The notes under the pieces were generated by a model. It did not search any database and was not told the DNA's origin. It was given only the letters and a program-made list of their open reading frames with translations. Below, one piece after another: positions 44,908-53,900 of a stretch of 64,000 nucleotides of DNA; position 1 is the first letter of the stretch, and each line of letters begins with the position of its first letter. The DNA is taken from NCBI GenBank assembly GCA_900143635.1, contig FREY01000001.1, positions 217,324 to 281,323 of the forward strand, read 5' to 3'. Both the position numbers and the translations under genes were made by a program. The stretch is from Rhodobacteraceae bacterium Alg231-04 (GTDB taxonomy: Bacteria > Pseudomonadota > Alphaproteobacteria > Rhodobacterales > Rhodobacteraceae).

Positions 44908-45717
44908 TCAGGCCTTCAGCCGATAACCAGACCGCAGCATTGACCAGGCCAGCAGGCAAATCAGCAGCGCAGTGCCCGCCGCAATGACAAACCCCAGTTG
45001 CGGCGACGAATCTGAGGTGCCGATCACGCCATACCGCACCCCGTCGATCAGGTAGAACACCGGGTTCACATGGCTGATGGCCCGCAGCACCGGCGGCAGG
45101 GCCTCCACCGAATAAAACGTGCCCGACAGGAAGGCGAGCGGTGTCACGATGAAATTGGTAATCGCCGCCATCTGATCGAATTTTTCAGCATAGATTCCTG
45201 CGACAATACCAAGCCCCCCCAGCAGCACAGCGCCCAGAACAACAAAAGCAATCGCCGTGATCGGATGGGCAGGAACAATGCCCAGCACCAGGGCCAGCCC
45301 GACCGAGATCCCCAGCGCCACAAACAGGCCGCGCACCACCGCACCGGCGAGATACCCCAACAGGATCTCCAGCGCCGACAGGGGCGGCATCAGTGTATCG
45401 ACAATATTGCCCTGCACTTTGGTCACCACGATCGATGAGGTGGTATTGGCAAATGCGTTCTGTATCACCGTCATCATCATGATTCCCGGCGCCAGAAATG
45501 TCAGGAACGGCACGCCCATCACATCGCCGCGCTTGGGGCCAATGGCGATATTGAAAATCAACAAAAACAGCCCCGCCGTTACCAAAGGCGCCAGCAAAGT
45601 CTGCGTCCAGACCACCAGAAAGCGGGTGACTTCACGGCCCGCCAGCGTTTTCAGCCCGAGCCAGTTCACCCGCCCAAACCGACGCTCACCGGGTGCTGCT
45701 GCCTTGTGTAATGCCAT
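44908..45717 (-). CDS. ABC-2 type transporter permease
   Basis: 269 residues with six membrane helices. TLLAPLVTAGLFLLIFNIAIG, FLAPGIMMMTVIQNAFAN and FLSGTFYSVEALP are typical of the YadH/NodJ-like ABC-2 permeases. The ATPase partner is normally encoded next door (YadG type) but is not seen here, so it is an orphan permease in this window. GGAG precedes the ATG at 45717. It is divergent from gcrA. Confidence 0.87.
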   Translation of the reverse strand: MALHKAAAPGERRFGRVNWLGLKTLAGREVTRFLVVWTQTLLAPLVTAGLFLLIFNIAIGPKRGDVMGVPFLTFLAPGIMMMTVIQNAFANTTSSIVVTKVQGNIVDTLMPPLSALEILLGYLAGAVVRGLFVALGISVGLALVLGIVPAHPITAIAFVVLGAVLLGGLGIVAGIYAEKFDQMAAITNFIVTPLAFLSGTFYSVEALPPVLRAISHVNPVFYLIDGVRYGVIGTSDSSPQLGFVIAAGTALLICLLAWSMLRSGYRLKA

Positions 45718-45789
45718 CTGTGCTCTCCGATGCGGTGCTATTCTGGGCGACCGCGTCGATAGCACGGCCTGTTGTAGGTGCAAGACGCC

Positions 45790-45817
45790 TTGTATCTTGT
45801 CACCGGGTGATTAGAAT
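45790..45817 (+). promoter_or_regulatory. Candidate promoter of gcrA
   Basis: TTGTAT (45790-45795) and TAGAAT (45812-45817) with a 16-nt spacer, about 75 nt before the gcrA ATG. Confidence 0.45.
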
Positions 45818-45891
45818 AGGGGACTGATAGGAAATTCCGAAGGCGGCCCGCATTTTGCTTTGGGGCCGCTTTTAGCTTGGAAAGGCAACAG

Positions 45892-46485
45892 ATGTCCTGG
45901 ACAGACGAACGCGTCGAACTGCTCAAAAAGATGTGGGGCGAGGGCCAGTCGGCCAGCCAGATTGCAAAAGAGCTGGGTGGCGTAACCCGCAATGCGGTGA
46001 TCGGCAAGGTCCACCGTCTGGGCTTGTCCAACCGCAATTCCGGCGGCAGCGCCAAAGCGGCCGAGCCGAAGGAAAAGCCGGCGCCCGCCGCGGCTGCGCC
46101 CAAGCCCGAGCAAAAACCAAAGCCGCAGCCGAAAACAGAACCGGCGCGCCCGGCCTCTGTGGCACCTGCGGCCTCTGGCGATGCGCCCCGCACCCTGCCC
46201 GCGCGCAAACAGATCATCCCCGCCGGCCAGCCGCTGCCGCCGCAGCCTTCGGCCAACGAAATCAGCCCCGAGGCGCTGGCCAAGGTCAATGAGGTCGAGA
46301 AAAAGGCGAAGAAACTGTCGCTGATGGATCTGACCGAGCGCACCTGCAAATGGCCCGTGGGCGACCCGGCCACCGAAGAGTTCTGGTTCTGCGGCCTGCC
46401 CTCGCAACAGGGCAAGCCCTATTGCGAAGCGCATGTTGGCGTGGCCTTCCAGCCGATGAGCTCGCGGCGTGATCGCCGCCGCTGA
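45892..46485 (+). CDS. gcrA: GcrA cell-cycle regulator
   Basis: 197 residues. It begins SWTDERVELLKKMWGEGQSA, then SQIAKELG and TRNAVIGKVHRLGLS, the helix-turn-helix of GcrA. An Ala/Pro/Lys linker (50-120) leads to the C-terminal sigma-70-contact domain with CKWP, FCG and YCEAH, which may bind zinc. GcrA is a sigma-70 cofactor that acts at promoters with GANTC sites methylated by CcrM. The start at 45892 follows AAAGG; the frame extends five codons upstream. Candidate GANTC-bearing promoters occur in this window (rpmB and the phosphatase gene). Confidence 0.95.
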   Translation: MSWTDERVELLKKMWGEGQSASQIAKELGGVTRNAVIGKVHRLGLSNRNSGGSAKAAEPKEKPAPAAAAPKPEQKPKPQPKTEPARPASVAPAASGDAPRTLPARKQIIPAGQPLPPQPSANEISPEALAKVNEVEKKAKKLSLMDLTERTCKWPVGDPATEEFWFCGLPSQQGKPYCEAHVGVAFQPMSSRRDRRR

Positions 46486-46506
46486 GCGGCCACCACTGTA
46501 GAATTG

Positions 46507-46536
46507 AAAACGGCGCCTGTTCAGGCGCCGTTTTTT
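46507..46536. terminator. Bidirectional terminator between gcrA and the betaine-binding protein gene
   Basis: A 13-bp perfect inverted repeat (AAAACGGCGCCTG / CAGGCGCCGTTTT) with T-run between converging genes. Confidence 0.88.
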
Positions 46537-46557
46537 ATTGCAATGCGGATCCTCAGA

Positions 46558-47475
46558 TCAGGTGCCTGCCGCCGGATTATGGGTTTCCAGCCATTTGGCC
46601 ACAACCTCTTCCACCGACAGGCCCTCGTCGTTCACCTGACGGATCAAGGCGGTCCGGGTTTGGTTGTCGAGATTGAAGGCCGACACAAACGCATAGGCAT
46701 CCGGCCAACGATCGGCAAATGCCGCGCTGGTAATTTTGGTCACAGCGGCCTGGGCAAAACCACAGGCATCGCCCCGCGTCTGGCCATATCCGGCCACACA
46801 GCCAGCTGAAGTGCTGTCCCATTCAACAGGTTTCAGATCGAAGTCCGAATGCAGCCAGTGGGGCTGCCAGAACATCGCTAAGATTGGCTGCTTGGCGGCG
46901 ACCGCATCAGATATCGACTGGATCAGGGCCCCTTCGTCCACGGCCGGTTTAACCGCAAAGGGCAGATCCATGATGGCGACCTGATCGACAGACTGGCTGC
47001 CCCAGGTTTCCGGATAGGCCAGCAGCTGTCCCTGGCTGGCACTGCTCTCTGTGGCAAAGATTGCGGCACAATCATAAAGCGCCTGATAGGAAGGCAGGCC
47101 CGGACACTCTGCCTCCATATAAGCCGGGTAGTACCAGCCCTCACGCGGCTCCAGTCCGAGATCGCCGACGATATTGATCACGCCTGCGGCCACCGCCTCG
47201 GGGAAAACGTCGCCCACATTGTTGGTCCAGATCTCGGGGTTGAAATCCAACTCACCCATCGCGATTTTTTCATGCTGTCCAACAGCATCCGCTTCGACAT
47301 AGCGCACCTTATGTCCCATGCTCTCCAAAACAGAGCCGGCGATCCGGGCGGAAATTTGCTGCCCCGTCCAATCGTTCACAGCGATTTTGATGGTGCTGTC
47401 ATCAGCCTGAGCCGCACCAGCAGCCGCAGCGAAGCAGGCAGCGCCTGCCAGTGTTTTGCAAAAGGGGATAGTCAT
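46558..47475 (-). CDS. Glycine betaine/choline-type ABC transporter substrate-binding protein
   Basis: 305 residues. A signal peptide (1-25, cut after AQA) leads to an OpuAC/ProX-type domain (IKIAVNDWTGQQISARIAG near the start). Aromatic residues such as the Trp in FWQPHWLH could build the quaternary-ammonium cage. Four or more Cys occur in the mature part (ECPG, DCAA, GCVAG, ACGF), which is more than usual. No ABC ATPase or permease gene is adjacent, so it is an orphan binding protein. AGGA precedes the ATG at 47475. Confidence 0.85.
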   Translation of the reverse strand: MTIPFCKTLAGAACFAAAAGAAQADDSTIKIAVNDWTGQQISARIAGSVLESMGHKVRYVEADAVGQHEKIAMGELDFNPEIWTNNVGDVFPEAVAAGVINIVGDLGLEPREGWYYPAYMEAECPGLPSYQALYDCAAIFATESSASQGQLLAYPETWGSQSVDQVAIMDLPFAVKPAVDEGALIQSISDAVAAKQPILAMFWQPHWLHSDFDLKPVEWDSTSAGCVAGYGQTRGDACGFAQAAVTKITSAAFADRWPDAYAFVSAFNLDNQTRTALIRQVNDEGLSVEEVVAKWLETHNPAAGT

Positions 47476-47876
47476 GGTCGTTCCTAACTGGTCAATTGAG
47501 CCCGCACTGCGGGACAGAGGCAAAAGACACCTGAATGATCAATCAAGTGTCGTTCTCACCAGCAGAAAAACCGTCGCCATATTTAAATTCTATGAATACA
47601 GGGCGCCCAGAAATAACTGGCGCCACACCGCAACAACCACCACCTGCCATGGCCCTGAGTGTTCGGTCCATCCGGTTGAAAAATGTGTCGCTTTGCTCAA
47701 TATACCCGTCGTTTTGACGAAAAACAGCTGACACCCTTTTCCTAAAAATGGAACGGAATTAATTGCGCCTGAACTTAGAAAAGTAGCCCGAGGCAAATTT
47801 GAACTTTTCGAATCCACCACTGAACGGGCGGCGCCAAGCCAGAACTGGCGCCGTCAGTGCAGGATCATCGCTGATT
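47476..47876. other. Gene-free, relatively AT-rich region with paired GGCGCC motifs
   Basis: No gene in 400 nt. GGCGCC-N7-AACT-GGCGCC occurs twice (47602-47624 and 47830-47852). The second forms an 8-bp hairpin (CGGCGCCA / TGGCGCCG) just past the DUF3604 stop, without a T-run. A small CCCGC-ACT-GCGGG palindrome lies near 47503. Confidence 0.45.
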
Positions 47877-49772
47877 TCACGATGGTGGCGCGTACCAGAT
47901 CGGCGAGGTATAGGCGCGCTCTTGGGTGACCAACTCAACCTCCTTGGGCACATCAATATCATATCTCACGGCATCGTAGGCCGCCCAGCGCGGTGTTGGG
48001 ATCTCCAGCACGCGCGCATAGTAGATGGCGGGCCGGTCAGGATCGAACTCCGGATCGGACCAGAGTGTACGCAACTCAGATGCGCCAATGGTATTGGTCC
48101 AGGTCGGCACGCTTAGATCGACCGTGCTGCCAACCGCTGGTAGCTTGCCGTTTCCATCCGGCACACGCCCATCCGACCAGGCCACATCATAGATCTTCTC
48201 CATCCGCTCGCTGTCATCATCCAGCCAGAGTTTGATGATCTGCACCCGGTCCAGATTGGCCCCGTCCGGATCTCGCATTGCGCCGACCATAAAGCTAGGT
48301 GCCGCGTCGCCCGCCGGCAGATCAGCCCCCATCGGCACCCCCTTGGCATAGCCGGCCGCCGCCATGTCACGCGCAGTCACGTCCTGATCGTCAAACCCGT
48401 ATCCGCCGAAGAACCGCACAGTCATCCGAGGCCCGGTGGTGGCATAGGTTTCCCGCCGGTGCATCGCGTCGAACAATCCGCCACGCGTGTTGCTGTCGGC
48501 CCAGACCGCCGTCAGACCCGCCGAGGTATACTGCCAGGATTTATAAGAGATCCCCAGTTCCTCGTTCTGCTTGGCGAAATGGTCGATGCGATTCGGATTG
48601 GGTTCGTAATTAGAGAACTTCCCGAAGAAATTGCTCTCCTCCACCGTGCTTAGCCCAGTGTGGGTGTCCGTGGCCCCAACCAGCCCGAATTTGAAGGGGT
48701 TGGTGCCCAGTTCGGCCTCCAGTTGCAGGCCACGCTGAAGCCCGGAGCGCGCGTATTCACCGGCCAGCATCTCAGGCAGTTTGGCTTCGGACAGATCAAG
48801 GTTGCCCCAGTCCCATGTCTCGTAATCGGCAAATTCATCTTCTGAGGACAACGCCGGATGGGTTTCCCCGTCGCCCTTATACTGCACCGCCTCATAGAGC
48901 CGTTCGAACCTTGCGCGAGACTGCGCGTATTCCGCATCCAGCGGCGCACCATCGGCGAAATCATCGCGCATCGGGAACATCATGCCGTTGGAGACATTGC
49001 CATTATGCGGAATGGCCAGAAGGCGGCCGCCGGTCTCTGCCTCATAGGTCTCCATCCAGGCCCAGAGATCACGTGGATCGCGTGAACCCAGCGGCGGGGT
49101 GGTGGTATAGGGTTCGACCTGACGGGCGCGCTCTGCCCCGTCGCGCAGGATCACATTGCGATGCAGGTTGTTTCCGCTCACCAGCGAGGTCCATTCAAAG
49201 GCGATCATGGCGGTGAACCTATGCGGTTCATTATAGGCCTCGGCGGCATCGATTATCTCGTGCCAGGCGCGCCGGAACGCCGGGTTGCCCGGCTGATAAT
49301 TCAGCGCCGGAGAGATTTTGCCCTGTGAGAACAGTGCAACAAGACGCACCGCCGCCTTGGCGGCCTCGGCCCTGCTGCCGTTGAAGGCCGCGTGAAACTC
49401 CTGGCCCTGTTCATCCGCCAGAATATTGGGCGTGCCGGTGATGATGTCCGCGATGGCGCCCAGCGCATCGGTGTGATCGGTGATCATGTAGAAATCCAGC
49501 GGTCGGCTGATCCGCACCGGCTGGCCGGAACTGGCGATCACCTCTTCTCCACGGGCAAACCTGTAGGCATCGCGCGGGCGCAGCGTCGCCCCGGCACCGC
49601 CAGCATCACCCGACAGGGTGGTGTGAACATGGGTGTCGCCAAAATAGACCTCGGTTGGGTAGTCGCGTCCAGCGAATGGCGAGTAGGGTATTTCCTCACC
49701 TGCATCCTGAGCGTTGATAGGAGAGGCTGCCAAAAACAGAAATGTTGCAATCGTCAAAGAACGTTTGGGCAT
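47877..49772 (-). CDS. DUF3604 family secreted protein (PHP-like)
   Basis: 631 residues. A signal peptide (1-21, cut after INA) is followed by the DUF3604 domain. Likely metal ligands are visible in YFGDTHVHTTLSGD, ITDHTD, IPHNGN and GATDTHTG, a pattern like PHP-type metallohydrolases. Members occur in many marine bacteria; the reaction is not established. The ATG at 49772 gives a clean signal peptide; the open frame runs 14 codons further. It is a single gene, with a terminator from the YHS gene just upstream. Confidence 0.85.
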   Translation of the reverse strand: MPKRSLTIATFLFLAASPINAQDAGEEIPYSPFAGRDYPTEVYFGDTHVHTTLSGDAGGAGATLRPRDAYRFARGEEVIASSGQPVRISRPLDFYMITDHTDALGAIADIITGTPNILADEQGQEFHAAFNGSRAEAAKAAVRLVALFSQGKISPALNYQPGNPAFRRAWHEIIDAAEAYNEPHRFTAMIAFEWTSLVSGNNLHRNVILRDGAERARQVEPYTTTPPLGSRDPRDLWAWMETYEAETGGRLLAIPHNGNVSNGMMFPMRDDFADGAPLDAEYAQSRARFERLYEAVQYKGDGETHPALSSEDEFADYETWDWGNLDLSEAKLPEMLAGEYARSGLQRGLQLEAELGTNPFKFGLVGATDTHTGLSTVEESNFFGKFSNYEPNPNRIDHFAKQNEELGISYKSWQYTSAGLTAVWADSNTRGGLFDAMHRRETYATTGPRMTVRFFGGYGFDDQDVTARDMAAAGYAKGVPMGADLPAGDAAPSFMVGAMRDPDGANLDRVQIIKLWLDDDSERMEKIYDVAWSDGRVPDGNGKLPAVGSTVDLSVPTWTNTIGASELRTLWSDPEFDPDRPAIYYARVLEIPTPRWAAYDAVRYDIDVPKEVELVTQERAYTSPIWYAPPS

Positions 49773-49833
49773 ACTGGAACTCGCTAAAACTACTTTGCGG
49801 CGATGATAGCTCATTCAAATGACCTCGCAAGAC

Positions 49834-49862
49834 AAACCGCCCCGGACATCTATCCGGGGCGG
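49834..49862 (-). terminator. Intrinsic terminator of the YHS gene
   Basis: A perfect 10-bp stem (CCGCCCCGGA / TCCGGGGCGG) with a 6-nt loop is followed on the minus strand by TTTGTCTT, 90 nt past the stop. Confidence 0.65.
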
Positions 49863-49951
49863 CGTCAGCTGTTTTCTTGCTTCCACAGCCGCGCGGCTCC
49901 TGTTGGGCCTATTGCGGGGGGACAGGCCGGGTGGATCCGCGCGGTGCTCCG

Positions 49952-50479
49952 TCAGCCCTTATCGGGCGCAGGAGAGGTGAAGTTCGGAATTTTGTTGGTT
50001 GAGGCATCGTTCGGCTCGATCCCCGGCCAATTGCCATCGGCAAGGTTGATGTTGCCGGGAATGTCTTCTTCCCAAAAACCAACCACGTTTTGGGTGATGT
50101 TCAGATAGAGCTGATCATCGACGATGCGCCAAAGGTTCGGGTTGCCGGGCACTTTGCCACCCTTGGACACGCCGAAGGCACAATGACCATCAAAGGCTGG
50201 GGTGAAATGCTCCGGGTCAGCCAGAAAGGCGGTGCGATTTTCTTCGCTGGAGAAAGCGAAAACCGCGCCGTTGTATTCGGCGGTAATATCTGCGCGTCCG
50301 GGCACTGCGGCAGGCTGGGGGGCGCCCACAGCACTTTGATCAAGGCTGCGGTAGGCCACCACATCATATCCCGACACGGCAAACCCGGTGCCATCGACAT
50401 ATTGCGGACCGGCAAAAGCAGGCAGAGCCGGAAGGGCAATGGCAAGGGCGGCAGCGGCGGCCATCGTGAATCGCGTCAT
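49952..50479 (-). CDS. Secreted YHS-domain protein
   Basis: 175 residues. A signal peptide (1-23, cut after AFA) precedes a YHS-like domain: GTGFAVSGYDVVAYRS, then EYNGAVFAFSSEENRTAFLADPEHF and HCAFGVSKGG. YHS domains often bind metals and occur in copper/heavy-metal proteins; here a single Cys and His are candidates. The C-terminus is unrelated to known domains. A GAGG lies 9-12 nt before the ATG at 50479. It is divergent from yghU. Confidence 0.82.
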   Translation of the reverse strand: MTRFTMAAAAALAIALPALPAFAGPQYVDGTGFAVSGYDVVAYRSLDQSAVGAPQPAAVPGRADITAEYNGAVFAFSSEENRTAFLADPEHFTPAFDGHCAFGVSKGGKVPGNPNLWRIVDDQLYLNITQNVVGFWEEDIPGNINLADGNWPGIEPNDASTNKIPNFTSPAPDKG

Positions 50480-50723
50480 GTCTCTTATCCTCATTCGAAA
50501 ACCTCCCGGTCCCTTGCCGGGGTCTGAACAGACAATATGGATTACAGCCGCCAATCGAAGGGGGCATCACAGGCCTGTGTCCACAGCTGATCCTGCGTGA
50601 TCAGATTGGGAAAAATGTTTCAACCGGGCATCCGGCCATTGGAATCTGCGACAAAATCCTTACCTCTGGCTCTACGCTCCGGGGCGAACCCCGAGAACCC
50701 AATAAAAATGCAAGGCCTGACAG

Positions 50724-51596
50724 ATGAGTGACACTTCTTACACACCGCCCAAGGTCTGGACCTGGGAGCAAGGCAACGGCGGCGAGTTCGCCTCCATCAA
50801 CCGCCCCATTGCCGGACCAACCCATGACAAGGAACTGCCGGTCGGAAAACACCCGCTGCAGCTCTACTCATTGGCGACGCCCAATGGCGTGAAGGTCACC
50901 GTCATGCTGGAAGAACTGCTGGCCGCAGGCCACACCGGCGCCGAATATGACGCCTGGCTGATCCGGATTGGCGATGGCGACCAGTTCGGGTCGGGTTTCG
51001 TCGACATCAACCCCAACTCCAAGATCCCCGCCCTGATGGATCGCAGCGGTGATGAACCGGTGCGCGTGTTCGAAAGCGCGTCGATCCTGATGCATCTGGC
51101 CGAGAAATTCGATGCCTTCCTGCCCAAGGGCGGCCCTGCCCGCACCGAGACCCTGAACTGGCTGTTCTGGCAGATGGGCAGCGCGCCCTATCTGGGCGGC
51201 GGTTTTGGCCATTTCTACGCCTATGCACCGGAAAAGTGGCAATACCCAATCGACCGTTTCGCGATGGAAACCAAACGGCAGCTGGACGTGCTGGAGCGTC
51301 AGCTGGCCGATCATGAGTTCATTGCCGGTTCTGAATACACCATTGCCGATATGGCGATCTGGCCTTGGTATGGCCAGCTGGTACTGGGCCGTCTCTATGA
51401 TGCGGCGGAGTTCCTGAACGTGGAAAGCTACACGAACGTGATGCGTTGGGCCAAAGCCGTTGATGCCCGCCCCGCGGTTCAGCGCGGTCGCATGGTAAAC
51501 CGCAGCTTTGGCGACCCCGAGCTGCAACTGCACGAACGCCACGACGCCAGCGACTTTGACACCAAGACACAAGACAAACTGGCCGCTGCCGAGTAA
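50724..51596 (+). CDS. yghU: Glutathione-dependent disulfide-bond oxidoreductase (YghU type)
   Basis: 290 residues. It has a GST fold with the Nu-class features of E. coli YghU: the N-terminal arm NRPIAGPTHDKELPVGKHPLQLYSLATPNG, then a thioredoxin-like part ending IPALMD and FESASILMHLAEK, and a helical half with GGFGHFYAY and TIADMAIWPWYG. It probably reduces disulfides with two glutathiones. A CGGGG-CGAA-CCCCG hairpin lies about 40 nt upstream and a strong terminator follows. Confidence 0.92.
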   Translation: MSDTSYTPPKVWTWEQGNGGEFASINRPIAGPTHDKELPVGKHPLQLYSLATPNGVKVTVMLEELLAAGHTGAEYDAWLIRIGDGDQFGSGFVDINPNSKIPALMDRSGDEPVRVFESASILMHLAEKFDAFLPKGGPARTETLNWLFWQMGSAPYLGGGFGHFYAYAPEKWQYPIDRFAMETKRQLDVLERQLADHEFIAGSEYTIADMAIWPWYGQLVLGRLYDAAEFLNVESYTNVMRWAKAVDARPAVQRGRMVNRSFGDPELQLHERHDASDFDTKTQDKLAAAE

Positions 51597-51605
51597 GAAC
51601 CCAAC

Positions 51606-51641
51606 AAAGGGGCCGGAATGTCAAAAGTCCGGCCCTTTTTT
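51606..51641 (+). terminator. Intrinsic terminator of yghU
   Basis: The stem AAAGGGGCCGGA / TCCGGCCCTTTT (with one G-U pair) and a 10-nt loop ends in six T. Confidence 0.85.
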
Positions 51642-51727
51642 CGCAGCATCAAAACCCCTCGGTTCCTGAAACGAGACCGGCAAGCAGGTGCGGCAGGTGT
51701 CTGTCGGGCACCTCATTCAGACAGAAT

Positions 51728-52141
51728 TCAAGTCCAGCCGAGTTGCGCCAGCGCATGACCGTCGTTCCAGATCTTGGTCATATGAGTGATTTTCGGCCCG
51801 TCGAAATCCAGCACATAGACATAATCAGACGAAACTGAATTGCCTGTTGGTTCGCCGTTTCCGGCATCAACTGTATGGCTGGCATGGAACACGCCGTAAA
51901 CCAAAGCGCGGTTGGTATCGTCATCCACCGCTATGGATTTGAATTCCGCGCGCGCATCCGGCATCGGTGTCAGCAGCCCCTTGGCCCAATCAGTATAGCT
52001 TGCAAGCGTGGTCAACTCTGTCAGCGCATCCGCCTGAACTGAAAAGGTCGCCCCGTCAGAACACCATTGCCGACAGACTTCCCAGCCCTTACCCCCGTCA
52101 CAAGCCTCGCAGAAATCACGTGCAGTCTGTTTCATCGACAT
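51728..52141 (-). CDS. NTF2/SnoaL-like fold protein
   Basis: 137 residues. It has the helix-then-sheet pattern of SnoaL-like proteins: CEACDGGKGWEVCRQWCSDGATF, then LTTLASYTDWAKGLL, and a C-terminal strand DYVYVLDFDGPKITHMTKIWND. Three Cys near the N-terminus are unusual and may be structural. Such proteins are isomerases, cyclases or ligand-binders; nothing nearby narrows it. It stands alone. Confidence 0.72.
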   Translation of the reverse strand: MSMKQTARDFCEACDGGKGWEVCRQWCSDGATFSVQADALTELTTLASYTDWAKGLLTPMPDARAEFKSIAVDDDTNRALVYGVFHASHTVDAGNGEPTGNSVSSDYVYVLDFDGPKITHMTKIWNDGHALAQLGWT

Positions 52142-52236
52142 CGTCCTCTCCCTCTTTGCTGCTAAACAGGGGCACGCCCAGCGGCGACGCCCTCCCTGCA
52201 GCAGATAAGCCAGAACCGGACTACGACGAGGTAATT

Positions 52237-53028
52237 TTATTTAAGCCGTGGCGGGCTGGCAGGATCACTGCCGGGGGCAATAGGCTTATAGTCCTGCGGT
52301 GCTTCTGGTTCCGGCAAGTCAAATCGCAGCCCCGTGCGGGCCAGACTGGCCGCAACCGGATCAGCGGCGGTAAAGAAACCCACGTCCATGGCGCCGGCTT
52401 CAATTCCTGAGAAGGTCAGCGCCTCGCTCGCGGCTTTGGCCAAGGCAGGCTGCGCCGCCTCTTTCGCGTCAACGAACCCCAGCAGGTGGCCCTGACCACC
52501 GCCTGCATAGCGCACGCCCACCAGATAGGCCGACGCTGCCAGACCTGCGGCGGTCGCAAGCTTTGCGTCCAATGCAGTCAGAAGCGTTTCCGGCAGACCC
52601 GCCGGCGCAGTGAATTCTTCGATTGCCTGCTCCACCTCGTCCGGCGCATGGCCCAGTGTGGCCGAAAGCCAATCTACCGCCCCGGCCGGGATCAGAATGG
52701 ACGACGGCGCCACGTCGAGGTTCACCCCCAGACCAATGCCCTGCCCGGTCAGCATCTGCACCACAATGCGCCCCGACAGCCCCGCATAGGGCACCGGCTG
52801 GCCTGCAAATTCGGCCAGCCGTTCCTCGCGGTCAAAGACCAGAACAAAGCTGCCCTCTCCAGTGTCAAACAGCGAAGGCGAGATGTCCTCACCCTTGGCT
52901 TCTTCGGTCAGCATCAGAAACAATTCGCCATCCGCCAGCCGCTCGTAAAAGCGAAGCCGGGCCGCATCATCCTGCGGCGCGGCCTCCATGGCGGCGTGCG
53001 CGGTATCCAGCGGGGTCAGATCGGTCAT
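52237..53028 (-). CDS. SseB-like protein
   Basis: 263 residues. It resembles SseB-family proteins: LRFYERLADGELFLML near the start, FVLVFDREERLAEFAG, and VVQMLTGQGIGLGVNLD in the middle. No signal peptide or membrane helix. It overlaps the downstream end of the glycosylase gene by four bases (ATGA), so the two are co-translated. The role is unknown; SseB in enteric bacteria has an uncertain link to serine sensitivity and regulation. Confidence 0.75.
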   Translation of the reverse strand: MTDLTPLDTAHAAMEAAPQDDAARLRFYERLADGELFLMLTEEAKGEDISPSLFDTGEGSFVLVFDREERLAEFAGQPVPYAGLSGRIVVQMLTGQGIGLGVNLDVAPSSILIPAGAVDWLSATLGHAPDEVEQAIEEFTAPAGLPETLLTALDAKLATAAGLAASAYLVGVRYAGGGQGHLLGFVDAKEAAQPALAKAASEALTFSGIEAGAMDVGFFTAADPVAASLARTGLRFDLPEPEAPQDYKPIAPGSDPASPPRLK

Positions 53029-53654
53029 TCCATCAGCTCCTTTACCCGGATGCGCAAGGCTGGCAGCAACGCGGCCTCGAACCAGGGGTTTTTCTTTAGC
53101 CATCCCGTATTGCGCCAAGACGGATGAGGCAAGGGAAAGACCTGCGGCGCATGATCCCGCCAGCCCAGAACCCGCTCTGTCACCCCGGTCCTGCCCCCCA
53201 TATGAAACTGCTGCGCGTAACCGCCGACAATAATCCTGAGCTGCACATCCGGCAGGGCCCGCATCACCCGGTCGTGCCAGGTTTGGCCGCAGATGGCGGG
53301 CGGTGGCAGATCGGCATTCTTTGCGTCATAGCCAGGAAAACAAAAGGCCATCGGCACAATCGCCACGCGGCTTTTGTCATAAAAGGCTTCCGCGTCCAGA
53401 CCCAGCCACTGGCGCAAACGGTCCCCCGAAGGATCGGTAAAGGGGCGGCCACTGTCGTGCACCCGCGCGCCGGGCGCCTGCCCAGATATCAAAATGCGGG
53501 CCGAGGGGCGGAACCAGACCACTGGCCGTGGATCATGCGCGGTTACAGTCTTGTTGAACCGCGCCGCGCAGAGACGGCAGCTCCGGATGTCCGATTTCAG
53601 TGAGGTTGCTTCGATTTCAGCCGGCAATTGTCGCCCCTTCGGAAACAGGCCCAT
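53025..53654 (-). CDS. Uracil-DNA glycosylase superfamily protein
   Basis: 209 residues. Motif 1 reads SGQAPGARVHDSGRPFTDPS and motif 2 PHPSWRN, as in UDG-superfamily members close to families 4/5 and mug-like proteins. Two Cys in SCRLCAARF near the N-terminus could be part of an Fe-S site, but the four-Cys pattern of family 4 is not complete. It may remove uracil or act on another base. The ATG at 53654 is preferred over a GTG at 53678. It is the first gene of a pair with the SseB-like gene. Confidence 0.8.
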   Translation of the reverse strand: MGLFPKGRQLPAEIEATSLKSDIRSCRLCAARFNKTVTAHDPRPVVWFRPSARILISGQAPGARVHDSGRPFTDPSGDRLRQWLGLDAEAFYDKSRVAIVPMAFCFPGYDAKNADLPPPAICGQTWHDRVMRALPDVQLRIIVGGYAQQFHMGGRTGVTERVLGWRDHAPQVFPLPHPSWRNTGWLKKNPWFEAALLPALRIRVKELME

Positions 53655-53745
53655 CCCGCCCCTGCAGCCGGGCCACACCGTGTTTGCCCATAATTACAAA
53701 GACCTAGCTGGATCTCGCAACGAGAACAGTTAATCAGGCATTGAG

Positions 53746-53772
53746 ATATTATGCCACATTCCGACATAATAT
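53746..53772. promoter_or_regulatory. AT-rich inverted repeat upstream of the capsule operon
   Basis: ATATTATG (53746-53753) and CATAATAT (53765-53772) are exact 8-bp inverted copies with an 11-nt spacer, about 130 nt before kpsT. A TATAGA element lies about 40 nt further on. It is a good candidate operator. Confidence 0.5.
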
Positions 53773-53900
53773 GGCCCAATTCCCTGCGTATCCGGTTAAC
53801 ATTCCTCTGTTATAGAGGCAAAGGGTTCAGATGGCCCGAAAGACGTAGAGCCGCATCAAGAGTCCGGCAAAGGGCCGTGCGCAGAGCAGCGGAACAGGCA

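Noticed and set aside
47800-47812. TTCGAATCC, a tRNA T-loop-like sequence
   Set aside because: Flanks do not form a T-stem, and no anticodon or acceptor arm is present.
53751-53900. Upstream in-frame extension of kpsT
   Set aside because: The added 50 residues are unlike any family member, and a ribosome-binding site and family start lie at 53901.
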